From Actinomucor elegans (lineage: Eukaryota > Mucoromycota > Mucoromycetes > Mucorales > Mucoraceae), in contig JAMSLZ010000004.1 of NCBI GenBank assembly GCA_026027325.1, positions 2,170,001 through 2,234,000 of the forward strand: a stretch of DNA of 64,000 nt, read 5' to 3'. Below, in pieces: positions 1 through 13,356 of this stretch; the stretch's first letter is position 1, and every line of letters begins with the position of its first letter. A program made the translations under genes and the position numbers. The notes under the pieces are model-generated. The model saw nothing but the letters and a program-made list of their open reading frames with translations, had not been told where the DNA came from and ran no database searches.

Positions 1-1
1 C

Positions 2-2535
2 CAGTTGATGGATGTTAGTGTCCGTGTCAAGAGTGTACGCGAGTTTTCTGTCAAGCAAATGTATCGTTTATTGCAAGATAAGCAGTTCTTGGAGACAGCG
101 AAACGTAGAGATTCCAATATTCAGGTACTATCTGCTGCAGCTTGGATTTGTGGTGAATATTGCAAGTAAGTCTCAGCTGTTTTGTTTTGCAAACAAGTAA
201 ACTTACTGGTAGTAGTTACTTGGAAGATATTCCTTCCACATTGGAATGTCTTTTGACCCCTCAAGTCGTTCATTTACCTGTCACAGTGCAAACTATCTAT
301 GTCCACAGTGTGATCAAGATTTATGCATTCTGGACCAACGAATTAGCGTCTCAGTGGAATCTAGAGCTACAACACGAATTCCTCAAAGTCACTCAAGTCA
401 TGTGTGATAAAATGAACATGTTCACTCACTCTAAAGACCTCGAAGTACAAGAACGCGCATGCGATGTAAAGTCTTTGTTTAATATCATCTTGGATGCTGT
501 TCGTTTGAATGATAGTGACGCTTTACCTTCTGTATTGCAAGGATTGCCCGAATTGTTTTTCATTTACGAGTTGAATCCTGTGGCACCCAAGGCACAATCC
601 AAGGTGCCTGTACCTGAAGGTTTAGATCTTGACGCCTGGATCAATGATCCTTTGCCTGATTTGGTTGAAGATGTTGAATCGGATGATGTCTCTATGGCAG
701 ACTATGATGGTGGACATAAAAACACCACTAAAAAGAAGGCCAGTAAAAAGTCGCGCAAGTCCAAATCTGCTGCTTATAGTAGCGAGGATGAAGCCGAAAA
801 GGAACAGGTAATACACAGGAAGCATGATAGGCTCCACAGTATCTAATGCGCGTCTATATTTATAGCGTCGTGCTGCTAGAAGAGAAGCTCGTAAAAATGA
901 CCCTTACTATATTGGAAATACAAGTTCGCAAAAGAAACTATTGGACTTTGACAGCGATGAGGTTGATGCCATTCCTGTTGTTGAACTCAAGTTAGACGAC
1001 CTACAGCTTAAAAAGAAGCCTTCTAAACGCAGTAAAAAGAAGCCTGTCGTTATACCTGTTTATGCTGAGGTAGAGATGCCCGAGAATGCCGCTGTTTCGG
1101 ATACAGAGGATGTCTCCAAAAAAAAAAAGAAGAATGGTACAGTGTATACTAAGAAATCGACGCGCGATATCTTTGAGAGTCTTGAAGAAGAGTCTGGGTT
1201 GAACAGTGTAGATTTGAATACGCCTTTGGGTGCAGATGAAAAATTTGAGCAGCCCAAGACTTATTTAAGCCCAGAAGAAGTGCGAATCAAGGAAGAAGCG
1301 CGCTATCGAGCTGAGAGAAAAGAGCTAAGAGCGCTCCAGGTATGCGTTCATTGAGGCTGTGTGAGACATTGGAACTAAACTATGCATATTAGAAAAAGAA
1401 TAAGGACCTTTTAGCTGAATCGACCAAGGCCAAAAAAAAATCGACCAAGGCAGAAAAGATGCCTGAGAATGCTCCTGAAAAGAAGAAAAAGAAGAAAAAG
1501 TCCTCTTCCAAAAAGCCTACTAAGGTAAAGCAAACCAGATAATATATTAGATGTGGATCTGATAGGGTTTATAGGAAAAGAGCCCTATGGTTGCCCAGGA
1601 TGAAGAGGATAAGCTTGCTCAAGAAGAACTGCCTGTGAACGCAGAAGATATCCGTGAAGCAGTCAACGAGAAGCAACAAGAAACACCTATTGAAATTTTT
1701 AGTAATGAGCAAGTGACGCTGGTAAGCTTTATTGACTATTATTTAACCATTTTATGATATTCACTTTTTGATTAGATGGGTATATTGCAATTGGACACTG
1801 CTGCTAGTGCACCTACCATTGCTATCCACTTTACTATTCAAAATAACGATACAGTTGCCATGTTACCTAGTTTGCATATGGAGTTTGCTCAGTCTTTTGA
1901 TATGAAACTATCTAAGCAACAAGATGACAACGATATCGCCTCTGCTACTGAACATTTCGAGCTTCAAGCAAAAGAAAAAGTAGATTGCGTCGCGCGCTTT
2001 GAAGTCCTAGGTAATGCAAGGAAAGGTTTATGTCTTCGTGGTGATCTGTTTTACGATATTGAAGTAAGTGTGCCTTCAAATAGTGAATGCATTGACTAAT
2101 CCTATAACCAAGGGTTCATCTGCTCTTTATCAACATGCGATTGAAATTCCTATACCAGTTAGTTTGTTCTTGTTGCCTGGGCAACCAATGGATCCTGCCA
2201 CGTTTGCCACGTTGCTTGCTGAACACGGTAGTGAATTCGAACAACATGGCCACGTTGAAATCGAGGTACCTTTATCTTCAACAGGTTCCATTATTCATGC
2301 ATTTGAGGTGGTAACTCGAACCAGTGGCTTAATGGTAGTGGAAGTCATTGCTGGTGCTGCTTCTTTATATGGCAAGAGCATTCAAGGCGGGCAAGTTGCT
2401 GGGCTTTTGAAATGTAATGTCGATATGGAAGCAGAGGAAAACAAACCTGCTATCATGTCAATTGATTTGAAGAGTACCGATGACGAGTTATTAGAGGGTT
2501 TGGTTTTTGAGCTAGAAAAAATTCAAATGCAATAA
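2..2535 (+). CDS. AP-3 complex subunit delta (3' part; 5' end outside window)
   Basis: Large subunit of the AP-3 adaptor, which sorts cargo from Golgi/endosome to the vacuole. The first exon, open from base 2, carries an adaptin-trunk segment with the delta-family stretch AAAWICGEY, followed by LLTPQVVHLP and VQTIYVHSVIKIYA. Inferred exons are 2-165, 216-807, 866-1339, 1393-1524, 1575-1721, 1776-2063 and 2113-2535, keeping one frame for about 740 codons. The middle is a Lys/Ser/Asp-rich hinge, usual for AP-3 delta. The C-terminal half (from about 1776) looks like the ear region. The first 3' splice site has several in-frame choices (198, 213 or 216); 216 best fits the family. The N-terminal trunk is missing because the window starts inside the gene. 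Confidence 0.88.
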
Positions 2536-2961
2536 ACAGTGTGACAAATGTGGCCTTTGGCCAATTGATTCATTGTGTATAGGGGCACGTTTCGTATTTT
2601 ATACTATCACCTATCTATAATATTACACATTGTACTACTAAACAGAAGTATAATGTAAACATATATAATACTTGTTACAGATTAGATAACGTATTATACA
2701 CTAGCAAAGGTCAGAAAGATATAATTTATGTATAGATTCATCATTGTGAAGCTTGCGGTTTATAGACCTATACGAATGAATTCAAAAGCTAGATCTACGC
2801 AATAATAATAAGATACAGCCGAAGTTTATAAAACAAGTCCTAGTTTATAGATAATAGATGTTCTAAAAGAGGCCAAGACTAGTGTTAACAGTCAGAGAAA
2901 TTATAAATACAGGCCTGGTTAGCATACAGGTACAGCCCTTTTTTTTTTCATCTATTTATTT
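2536..2961. other. intergenic, AP-3 delta to acid phosphatase
   Basis: AT-rich spacer between two plus-strand genes. A T-run at about 2940-2949 lies just upstream of the phosphatase ATG at 2962. No other gene is visible. Confidence 0.6.
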
Positions 2962-4611
2962 ATGCTTATCCAATCCCTCCTTTTCTCTCTGGCTGTGCTT
3001 GTAGTAACTTCTGCTACTGCACTTATTCCTCGTACCAAAGGAGAAGCTAACGGAAGCCCTGGCTTGATGTGCTATGCCGATGCTTATAATACGTTAAACA
3101 ATGATTGGAACAAAACTTATACCTCTACTGAGCCTCAGCAAATCCAACTTTCTTTGACAGATGACGCTCAATATGCACGTATCCAGTTTGCCACTCTGGG
3201 TCAAGTGGATCTTTCCATCTTGAAGTATTGGCCATCAAAGGCCTACAGCAAAAGAAAAGCCATCACTGTGGAAGGCAAGGTACGCATGTAGTATTCTGCT
3301 TTTGATCTGTTTTAAACATATGACACGTAGGATTGGGTGTTTATTGATGGTGGGCTGGCTCAACGTAAGCTATATCTTCATCAGCTCAAAACTAAGAAAC
3401 TACAGCCATCTACACTCTATAGCTATCAAGTTGGTTCTATTACCGATAATAAGTATGTTCACTGGTCTCCAGAATACGAGTTCCATACTGCATCGAAAAA
3501 GAACGATTTCAGCTTTATTGCTACAGGCGACGTGGTACGTTTTAGTCAAATTGTAGATACATATCTGTTTTTTAATGATATCTAGGGTGCTTGTAATGCT
3601 GTAGCTGTACCTCATATGATTGAATTGGCCCGATCCCAAAAGTACGACTTTGTTACAGTTGCTGGTGATCAAGCCTATGATTTAGCTGATTTCAATGGCA
3701 CCAAAGGTGACGAATACTTAAACTTCATGCAAAACTTGTTTGCTAGAGTGCCTTATATGGGTTCAGTCGGTAACCATGAAGGTGCTTATAATTTTAGCCA
3801 TTACAAGAATAGGTACTATAGAGTAAAAAAATATTGAAATCAATAGTATTAATGACATCAGCAGATTTGATAATGTACCTTATAAAGAGTCCAAGTTTGA
3901 TAACTCTCTCATGTATTCTATCAACTATAAATCACTCCATCTGGTTTCATTCTCAACCGAGGTATACTTTACTGGAACTAGTGAAGAAATCAAAACAGCC
4001 ATCAACTGGCTTAATGCTGACTTGACTCAAGCCAACAAGCATCGTCAACAAAGGCCTTGGATCATATTCCTTACTCATCATCCAATGTATTGTTCTGTTG
4101 ACAGTAAAGATTGTACTTATAAAGCAGATGCAATCAAAAACGGGCCAGTGGATCCCATCTCAAATCAAACTTGGGGTGGCCTTGAAGACCTTTTACTCAG
4201 GCATAAAGTTGATATTTATATGAGGTACTGTTTACAAAATGGTGATTTACTTGAATATATATTAACTATTGGTTTAATAGCGGACATGTTCATAATTATG
4301 AAAGAACGTATCCAGTAGCCAAAGGAAAACGTACTGCTACCTCATATCACAATGCACCTAGCTTTTTTCAACTTGTCATTGGAAATGCAGGTCAACCGGA
4401 AGGCCCTACTGAATTTGGCTCTGGCCCTTTTCCTGATTGGTCTGCTACGCGTTATGGTAGCTTTGGCTTCTCTACCTTTAGAATCTCGCCTACTGCCATG
4501 AGTATTGCTCATCATCAGGCTAATGTCGACGGGTCCTTGGGCGGTATCATAGATCAATTCACGGTAACCAAGGACCTCCATCATCACAAGAAAAATGACT
4601 GTTTTGCATAG
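2962..4611 (+). CDS. Secreted purple acid phosphatase (metallophosphoesterase)
   Basis: Binuclear metal phosphatase releasing phosphate from organic phosphoesters, probably outside the cell or in the vacuole. Exons 2962-3279, 3331-3534, 3586-3812, 3865-4224 and 4281-4611 give 479 residues. The N-terminus is a signal peptide (LLFSLAVLVVTSATA). A fibronectin-like N-domain is followed by the PAP motif series in order: GDVG (D-x-G), GDQAYD (GDxxY), GNHE, THHP and GHVHNYER. The last motif is split by an intron and is restored only when 4224 joins 4281. Several N-x-S/T sites fit a secreted glycoprotein. An AATAAA-like element follows the stop at about 4626. Confidence 0.93.
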
Positions 4612-5320
4612 TTTTATATAATTGTAATAAAAAATGGATTATTAAATAGACACTTTTAAGTCTCGTAATTCAATATCTTGCAAAGCATTTTCCCAGAATT
4701 TAACCTCTCTGACTATCTGATCTTTTTCGGCTCCATTTTCAATATCTTTACATTTCTTGGTCAAATGTCGCATCTGATCGCTAGTTCATTATGCACGAGG
4801 ACTTTTACATGTAATGAAACCATCATTAACAGAAATCTAATGGACATACTGTTACATTTTAGCGATTGGCTGTAAAGCGCATTATACACATACTTGTTCT
4901 AATGATCTATAGATCCCCCGATGATTACAATCAAACGTCTCTTTTTTTTTCTAATTCATGCGCAAAATAGACTATCCCATCTATTAAAGCCTTTATCAAA
5001 GGTGATTAGATTTACTTTATTATTATTGTGCAAATTTTCGTAATAATGATAAGTGCCCTGCTCCTCCTAGCAAACGTCTATGTCAAAATCTTGAAGACAC
5101 TATACCGACCACATTCGAGAATATCTTTATCATCAGCTCGTATTAAAATAAATTGTTATGAAGCCTAGTGCGAATAGACGAAGAGGATCAGACGAGTCAG
5201 GGAGGTTAAATTTTGGAAAAAGGCCTTATAAGGTAATGGAGTAGTTGGTGTGTAAATGATTTTGAACAAAAAGTGCTTTGCTCCGACACGCGCTATGAAA
5301 ATATTTTGCCTTTTATCCTA
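4612..5320. other. intergenic with a degenerate repeat copy
   Basis: No convincing gene. Around 4757-4790 is a copy of the dispersed TGTCGCATCTGAT motif also seen near 18801, 18971, 25478 and 59858. An ATG at 5158 opens 25 codons ending at a GT-like donor (5233), but its phase does not fit the next exon, so it was not used as the helicase start. Confidence 0.5.
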
Positions 5321-7862
5321 ATGTCAAAGTACGATCTACTTCAAGATCAAAGACAAAGTCTTCCTACTTTTGAGTTCAAACAAGATCTGATCGATGCCAT
5401 CCGAGAATATAATATTCTAGTAGTTATCGGTGAAACAGGTACGAGTGTTCTGTTCAATGGATTTAGTTTTTGCTAATTGGATATTTTCTAAAGGTTCTGG
5501 TAAAACAACGCAGATTCCTCAATACATTCTTGAGGGAATGCCAGAATTGAAGCGTATCGGTGTAACTCAACCAAGGTAATCAATTTATTGATCTGTCCCT
5601 TTAATAGTAAAACTTACATTCCATGATGAAAATAGACGTATTGCAGCCATTACAGGTATGAATTCGAGAATTCAATGAATGATTAAACTAACATGCTTTT
5701 TTTAGTCGCTAAACGCGTCAGTGAAGAACAAGGCATACGCTTAGGGTCTACAGTAGGCTACACGATCCGTTTCGATGATCAAACTAGTGAAGCGACTCGA
5801 CTCAAATATATGACTGACGGTTTACTTCTGCGTGAAGCTACTGTTGACCCCCAACTCTTAAATTACGATGTCATTGTCATTGATGAAGCACATGAACGTA
5901 CCTTGGAAACCGATGTTTTGTTTGGCTTGCTCAAGCAAACACATCGAATGCGACCTGAACTCAAAATCCTTATCATGTCAGCTACGCTGGACGTAGCCAA
6001 GTTCTCTGACTTCTTTGACGCTTGCCCCATTTTCGAAATCCCAGGTAGAACATACCCTGTCAAGGTCGTATACCCGTTATTGGATGCGCCAAAATTGTCG
6101 ACACTCAAGTCGAATTTTGTTGAGAAAGCGGTAGAGGTTGCTTGGGATATACATACCAAGGAACCCAAAGGTGATATCTTGGTATTTCTGACAGGCCAGC
6201 AGGATATCGAACGCGCATGCAAAGCGTTTAGCGAAAAGTCAAGAAAATGTGATTATAAACGAGAGGTCAAGTTTTATGATGATGGACATGGTGTTGCAGA
6301 TGCTGTTGTATATCCTTTGTATGGTAGTTTGGAAACCTACGACCAGAAAGCCGTTTTTGAATTACCACGTCGTGGTGATCGAAAGGTTGTATTTGCTACC
6401 AACGTAGCACAGGTAAGAATGTGATACTATGTAACTAATCCCAGGCTAATGTATTTCATAGACATCTGTCACTATTCCTGGTATTCGTTATGTAGTGGAT
6501 TCGGGATTTGTCAAGGAAAAATCATTTGATCCCAATACAGGCATGGATGCACTATTAGTAACAGAAATCAGCCAGGCAGCCGCTATTCAACGTGCAGGAA
6601 GAGCTGGTAGAACAGCACCCGGCAAAGCTTATCGTTTGTACAGTGAAGAGAGCTTCCAAAGCATGATACCCGATACTGTACCCGAGATCCAACGCAGCAG
6701 TCTATTAAGCACCATATTGGCCTTGAAAAAGATGAATATTATCGACGTGCTTAATTTTGAATTTATTGATCCACCAGATGAACAACTAGTGAGAAATGCT
6801 CTGAAGCAGCTATATTTACTGGGCGCATTGGATGAGGAAGGAAAAATTACCAAGCTTGGTGATCAAATGAGTTACTTTCCATTATCACCTTCTCTATCAC
6901 GCGTTTTGATCGCCTCTTCCTCATTGCAATGTAGCTACGAAGTGCTGATTATTGTGAGTATCTTGGCTAGTGATTTAGATGTATTCAAATCACCTAGTCC
7001 ACGCGCTAAAGGCGGAGAGCAAGATGTAATTAAAGCAGAAGAGTGTAAACTCAAATTAGCTCACCACACAGGTGATCATATGACATTTCTCAACGTCTGG
7101 ACGGAATGGAAAGCGAACGATAAAAGTCGGTCATGGTGCAAAGATACATTTATCAATTACAAAACCCTAGAAAATGCAGACCATGTACGGTCTCAACTAT
7201 CAGATGTTATGGATAAACTCAAGCTTAACATTATACGGGCATCTAGAATACAACGTGAACGTAAGAAATCATCATCCCATCGTAAACATCATCACCGTCG
7301 AGTAGGTGAAGACGAACGAGGCACTACTGCTGATCCTGTGCCTATCTTGCAATCATTTTTAACTGGATACTTCACAAACATTGCTAATAAGGCGGCGCAT
7401 CGCTCGGTATTTAGGCATTTTGCGCCGGATGAGCATCTGAATAGCGATTCAACTGCAACAACATCATCAGCGTTAGTAGCGTTACACTTACATCCACTAT
7501 GTGCACTCTCAGATATGCTCGATCGTCACAAGTTACAGTATTCAGAGCTAGAATGGGTCATGTATACTAATATCACCTACACTACCAAGGCAGTGATGAA
7601 AGGTGTGAGCAAGATTCTATGGGATTGGGTAAAAAATGGTGATGGTCAAGCACGTATTCAGCAGTTGCCACACACAAGATTGACAGGTGAAGCTCAGCCC
7701 AACATGGAAGCTTTGGATTTGCAAGCTCAACAAAAGGAAAAACAAATAGAATTAGAAAAGAAGCAACAAGCTGTCGAGGAAATTGAAGATAGTAAAAAGC
7801 GACGTGCTGAAGAAATTGATATGATTAGACAAAGAGCATTAGCTAGGCGTAGACAAAAATAA
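5321..7862 (+). CDS. DEAH-box RNA helicase, DHX40-like
   Basis: Superfamily 2 ATP-dependent RNA helicase. Exons 5321-5438, 5494-5575, 5636-5655, 5706-6412 and 6462-7862 give 775 residues, close to animal DHX40. Visible motifs are GETGSGKTT (motif I, split by intron 1), VTQPRR (Ia), DEAHER (II), MSATL (III), ILVFLTG (IV), TNVAQTSVTIPG (V) and QRAGRAGRT (VI), followed by the winged-helix/ratchet and OB-fold regions. The short N-terminus and phrases such as ACPIFEIPGRTYPV and GFVKEKSFDPNTG favour DHX40 over Prp2/16/22/43. The C-terminal ~50 residues are a charged helix. The ATG at 5321 is the first in the frame continuous with motif I; the frame is open further upstream, so a 5' exon cannot be excluded. 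Confidence 0.85.
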
Positions 7863-8559
7863 ATAGTTTCCTCACAATCTGCACATCTTTTTTTCTATGT
7901 GCGACTTGATTAAGGTTCTATATAACTGCTACTAAAATCAATCGATATTTGAATCTGATAAAGTTTTTAATGTTCTTTGTGTATCGTCATGGCCAATTAG
8001 GTTCTTTGCATGAAATCTGATTACACGGCGTTTGAATCACTATTAGTGCTATCATTCCCAATTTCGTTGGCTTGTCTTTGAATTCGGTTATTAAGCACTG
8101 ATATACATTATAAGAGAAGGACAAACAAGGAACTGGCCCCTGGACTATAAGCAGCTAGAGCCTCTAACCAAAGTAATTTAAGTGGACTGATGATTACTAT
8201 CAGCTCAAGGAGTGAAATTGTTGGTGTATCGAGGTTGAGTTCAAGGCGATACAAGTGTTCAAACTGGTTGAAATCGATTACATTAATTTAGAACTGCAAT
8301 TGGAATACCTAACTATCAATTACGGTGATTTATCTATTTTGAATATCGGGAAGTATTTGCAGCGTTTTAGCATGTATCACATAAACTGCTATATCGAGTC
8401 GGTATGGGCTATATTAAGGTTTTAATGGCTACTTCAATGCAATGCATTATAATCTGGCTTTCCGTATCTTCTATTATTATATTTTACAAACGACAATCAT
8501 CATTATCCTGTATACCATAAATTGACACCACAAATTTTAAATACTTGTTATTGCGCACG

Positions 8560-8599
<40 letters not shown>

Positions 8600-9966
8600 A
8601 TTGATTATTATATAGCGGTTATTTAAAGACATACAATCCAAAGTAGTCGTAATCAATAAATCAAGAAGAGTTGCCGTAAAGATACAAACAATTATATATT
8701 ATATAACGTCGAGGGAACATACTAATCATCATATCTAGGCACTTTAGATTATCACATACCACTTGTGCCGTAGGTTCTAATAGGAACAGTCTACTGAACG
8801 TATCAATTAGTTTTAAGTACTATATTTTGGTTCATGCCTGTTGAATTGAAACAAAACTCATGGGTGAGGGGATAGAGCTGATTATCCCCAAGTCAATAAA
8901 AAAAAATCTCAATCCTAAGAGATAACTAAGCCTAAGCAAAAGGAGCTATGCTGTATCAAATTTATTAGCGGTAATGATGATACTGTGTATCTTTATACCA
9001 CTTCGTAATAATAAAATTTCTTACAATGAGGAGCATCAAGAAGTACGTGTTTTACCTTTTTCAAGTGTTCGTCTGTCATAATGCGGAAGCATTTGTTACA
9101 ATAGTCTGCCACAATAAATTATATCGAGATATTGATCGTTAGCAAAGACTATAGTTTTTAGGTTTTGGTTACTTATTACTGAGCCTCATCTAGTCATGTT
9201 CTCGTTCTCGGCCATTACTAAATTAAGAACTAGTTTTGTGTTTACATTCTCAACAAGTGCCCAAGATTCGTTTTGAAATAATACTATACTTTTGTATCAT
9301 TTTTAAACTCTTTGACTAGTTCTTCTACTAATAGTGCTTAGTTATTTAGTATCATAAAAAATCAGCCTTTCAAGTGGATTACGCTAGTACGTGTTGAATC
9401 CGTGCCTACACAAAGAAAGAGTGCGTACCATTCCATGGATTGTAGAGGATCTTGCTTATTCCCTTTACCGAAAGGGTCTTATTTGATGTCAAATCTTGGC
9501 ACCTTTCCAAACAACTTAGAGCAAAGTAAGTGGTATAACAAATTTTCAAGATCAAAAAGTATAAATCATTGGCGCACATTACATTTTCGATACAAAAGCA
9601 ATATGCAAGGTCATGCAAACTCCTTAGTCAATACGTGTTTGCTGAAAAAAAAAAAACTACTACTTCATACGAAACCCCAGTATAGGTTCTTCCAGTAGAC
9701 ATCATTTTAGAGAGGTAAATAGTACTGTTATCAAGTAAACTTTCTATATTATGTTGTAGTAGTAGTGCTTTTGTGAGAGACTCTTGCGCGATATGCGCAC
9801 CCTTATCGCCATATAACCAAACTGAGTTGATATAATGTCAGCAAACATTTACTGTACTGGCGTTGTTTCAAGACAGTTCATCCTAATACATTTAAAACGA
9901 TAAATGAGATCAACTTAGCTCTCTCTCTTTTTTTTTCTTCTTTCGTAATGCCAAAGCACAAATATA
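7863..9966. other. intergenic, 2.1 kb, with long poly(A)
   Basis: AT-rich, no supported gene. A pure A run of about 37 nt lies at 8560-8596. Open frames near 9402-9698 lack family resemblance on either strand and look fortuitous. Confidence 0.6.
8560..8596. repeat. poly(A) homopolymer, ~37 nt
   Basis: Uninterrupted A run in intergenic DNA, longest of the A-strand runs here. It could be a retroposed tail or a simple expansion. No target-site duplication or upstream retroposed body was recognised. Confidence 0.9.
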
Positions 9967-11762
9967 ATGAAGCCGTACATGATATCTATAGTATCACTAC
10001 TGTTTGTTCAGATTATTTTTGCTTCACAACAAACTGAAGAACCATATAATATAATCTTAAAAGATTCACAAGCCATATTTGAGCTAGTTGAGAATTTCAG
10101 AGAACCCAAAAATATCATGTTTAGTGCTATGATGGGCGGCTCTTCTCATGTAGTTTGGGTACTCTCTATTCTTCAAGAGCTTACTGAACGTGGCCACGAT
10201 GTAACCTTTTACACAAGGGTAGAATCTAAATTTAAAGTTACCATATACTTTATCTGCTAAATTCGTTTCTCTAGGACGATCATATACGATTTGGCAAGAA
10301 GTTTCCTTCCATAAATACAGTATCTAGTGGCCCTTCGTTACACGAACTAGGTAAACGCACAGATACAACGTTGGTAAAGATAAGGGAAATACCTGTAGTT
10401 GAAAGTGTCAGCGCGTTATTTAAGAAAACAACAGAAGCATATCAGGAAGGTAAGTTTAGCTTTTCTATATTTTGACAATAGCAATTGACTACAACCCAAA
10501 CGTTTATAGATTACATGAGCATTATGGATATGCTATCATCGAATAATATTGATTTATCCATATGCGATCACATCAACCTTGCCTGTATTGAAGCTTCATA
10601 TAAGTTACGTCTGCCATTGGTGATCACTTCGTCTATGCCGCAAGGACCTGGCAGTACTGCTCCATACATCAATAGCGACTTTTTCAACATGGACAACCCC
10701 ACTACTAAATCTGTGTCCTTTTTCAAACGCTTCAATGATATGATTATTAATCCCACTGTCTTTCGAATGAAACTTTGGCTCTACATCGGACGCGAAAACT
10801 TGCCACTAGAACCCACTTTTATCTCTAAATCCAGATGGGTCGAAGCTGTCAGGATTCATAACACTGCATTTGGATTTGAACAAGGCAGACCTATAGGACC
10901 TATGACTGAATTGGTAGGGCCTATCATGCCTACCAAGTACCCCAGTCTGACTGCCGAATTGGAGCATTTTCTCAACCGTCACAAACGAGTTGCGTACATT
11001 GCTTTTGGACAGCTCGTAGCTATCAGTGAACACGATGTTAGATTGATCATGACGGGACTATTGGAAGCATATGAGGCAAAAGAAATCGATGGATTTATAT
11101 GGGCCACTAGAGAAATGGAAGATGCTTTCCCTCAATACTTGGTAACTTCTTCAAACACAACCTATGATATCCATGCGTTTCTCCAACAGCAATCAGAGAA
11201 GGATACAGACGCTTATTTCATGAATTGGGCACCTCAAATGGCTATCTTGGGCCATCCTTCGACTTCCATATTTATAACCCATGGTGGAGCAGGATCATTG
11301 TACGAGTCTTTTTACGCAGGTGTCCCAATAGTCGTTTACCCTTTCTTTGGTGATCAGCCTAGTGCAGCTGTCACAGCAGAAAAGAATGGTGTAGGATTGT
11401 ATCTTAGATACGAAAACTCGTTGCAAGAGGCAATTAATATCATTCGAAAAGTGGCTCGAGACGAAAACAAATTCTTTAGTAATAACGTCGAACGCTTTAA
11501 AGCTCTTGTTCAGATCAGATCTAAGCATAGTGTCCAAAGAGCTGCTGATGTAGTAGAGGAAGTCTTATTTATGCACTTGGACGGTAAAGTGCCCCATCGG
11601 TGGGACGTTCGGCGAGAGTTATCGTTTGTTAAAGCGAATAATTTGGATATATATGCATTCTTGTTGATGATAGTAGTGGGAATTATGTATGGTTCCATTG
11701 GATTTGTTTCTTATCTGAACAAATTCAAAACGAAACAACAATTAAAGCCTATGAAGCTTTGA
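9967..11762 (+). CDS. UDP-glycosyltransferase (GT1, animal-type membrane UGT)
   Basis: Transfers sugar from a UDP-sugar to a lipophilic acceptor; the acceptor is unknown. Exons 9967-10218, 10275-10449 and 10510-11762 give 559 residues. The N-terminus is a signal peptide (MISIVSLLFVQIIFASQQ). The acceptor half carries GGSSHVVWVLSILQEL. The UGT signature runs from APQMAILGHPSTSIFITHGG to FFGDQP. Near the C-terminus is one membrane helix (AFLLMIVVGIMYGSIGF) followed by a lysine-rich tail, KFKTKQQLKPMKL. This layout (signal peptide, lumenal catalytic body, single C-terminal anchor, basic tail) is that of animal ER UGTs, unlike soluble plant UGTs or fungal sterol glucosyltransferases. Confidence 0.9.
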
Positions 11763-12232
11763 ACGATATACTATATCCTGCTACGGTCATCTTCTATAAT
11801 AATAACACTCTTTATTTATCTAATAAAAAGGCTTCTTTTATTGGCCGTTTTTGTTTGACCGAGTCAGTTCTGGTGAAACTAGATTGATATAGACCGTGGA
11901 ACAATACTAAGCACTCTTTTAAGCGCTTAATAATGATATATATGCCTGAAGAGCACCTAGTGTCTCCGATAGAAGAAGTTGAATGAGAAATTATAGCAGA
12001 TTACTACAGAGAGCATTTCTAGTAACTAATAACCTATATTCTATCAACTGCTTGCTGTCAAGATATCCTTTCACCTACCTGAAACTAGCCGATAACTGAC
12101 ACCAGGCAGTCACCACTCCGACAGCTATTGCATAATTATGTCAAAAAGCTTCACCCATCCTAATAGCCTTTTTTTTTTTTTTTTTTTTTTTACAACCTTT
12201 TGTTAACCACTCATTTTATAACCCAAACTATC
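11763..12232. other. intergenic with T-tract promoter
   Basis: Spacer with no gene. A ~22-nt T run (about 12170-12191) ends some 40 nt before the ATG of the next gene, a position fitting a nucleosome-depleted promoter or 5' UTR tract. Confidence 0.5.
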
Positions 12233-12796
12233 ATGCCAGCCATTGGTACATCATCGGATGATACAGAGCTTACTGTAGAAGATATGATGGCTACTTCTGC
12301 ATTAGCCGTTTCTCCTATCTTGACAGCTTCCCTGTTTGACGAACTATATAACAACAGCTTCGATGATGCTGATTATTTAGCTGTTGGCGAGAATTCCATG
12401 ATGTATAGACGTAATCAGCGTCGACTTCGTCGACTACCACCTCCCACCACAACTATTTTGCCCCCACCGCCACCCAGTGCGCGCTGGACACAGCGATTAT
12501 CTTCTCTACGAAGAGCTTCTGATCAAACAAGTGCTACCAATGATGAGGACGAAGATGAATTTACCAATGAGGAGGAGATAGAGGACCATATTGGCCCAGT
12601 ATTATTACCGTCTGTCGAATCGTTCCCCAGATCAGTCACAGCTCATTATGTATACGGTCAGAATTGTCTCAATGGTAGAGCTTATAATACGAGTCCTTTA
12701 TTATCTGGAAGTGAAAACACTGTGAATAGTATGTTAGATTTCGATGTTATTTCTGATGACGGTGGCCAATACGGGTACAGTATATCATTTGTCTAG
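12233..12796 (+). CDS. Hypothetical acidic, proline-rich protein
   Basis: Unrecognised single-exon gene of 187 residues from the ATG at 12233. An earlier non-ATG opening at 12200 was not used. The sequence has an acidic N-terminal third, a basic patch (RRNQRRLRRL) followed by two proline clusters, then a strongly acidic stretch (NDEDEDEF...EEEIEDH). No membrane segment, signal peptide or catalytic motif is visible. Composition suggests a largely disordered protein. Codon use and the T-tract 5' of the ATG support a real gene. Confidence 0.55.
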   Translation: MPAIGTSSDDTELTVEDMMATSALAVSPILTASLFDELYNNSFDDADYLAVGENSMMYRRNQRRLRRLPPPTTTILPPPPPSARWTQRLSSLRRASDQTSATNDEDEDEFTNEEEIEDHIGPVLLPSVESFPRSVTAHYVYGQNCLNGRAYNTSPLLSGSENTVNSMLDFDVISDDGGQYGYSISFV

Positions 12797-12882
12797 TAAG
12801 CCGCCTGAGAGATTGATTTTTAGTTAATACAGAGCCATGTATGGGATTGAAAATTTGCTATTAAACGATGGATCTGTATATT

Positions 12883-12917
<35 letters not shown>

Positions 12918-13356
12918 TTTTATATTGAGAGGCTAATACGCTTTGTAAAAATAGCTCTGGAAGAAAGGGTGCTGTCAATATTCTAGTGCAATATTGTGGA
13001 TATATCGAAAGTGGACTCATATCTGATACAAGCTGTTCTATTTCAAAAATGATAATCAAGGCTCCACAGCATGGGTATGTATAAACCACATTTGAGTATA
13101 ACCGTGATAAATAAATTTACTAGCTACTTGAACTATATACTATAGATTCACAGCGCCATGTAATTCTGTAGAAATCAATTGAAGATAGATATACCAAGCA
13201 TTAATAACAATTTCTTTATGCTTAGGCAAAGAAGGATTAATCTTTATTTCACATAAAGAAATCAATATAACAGGTAAAATCCAATTCTTCAATACAAATT
13301 CTTTCCAGATATCCAATTTTTTATTCCATTTAGATACAAGTCGATTTGACCGTTTC
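12797..13356. other. intergenic with poly(A)
   Basis: AT-rich spacer with an A run at about 12885-12913. Antisense open frames here have simple composition and were not accepted. Confidence 0.5.

Noticed and set aside
5158..5232. Upstream ATG as first exon of the DHX40-like gene
   Set aside because: The donor at 5233 and the acceptor before 5274 give mismatched phase, so the join breaks the frame.
9402..9698. 98-codon plus ORF
   Set aside because: No family pattern, no start context, and an equally open antisense frame; looks random.
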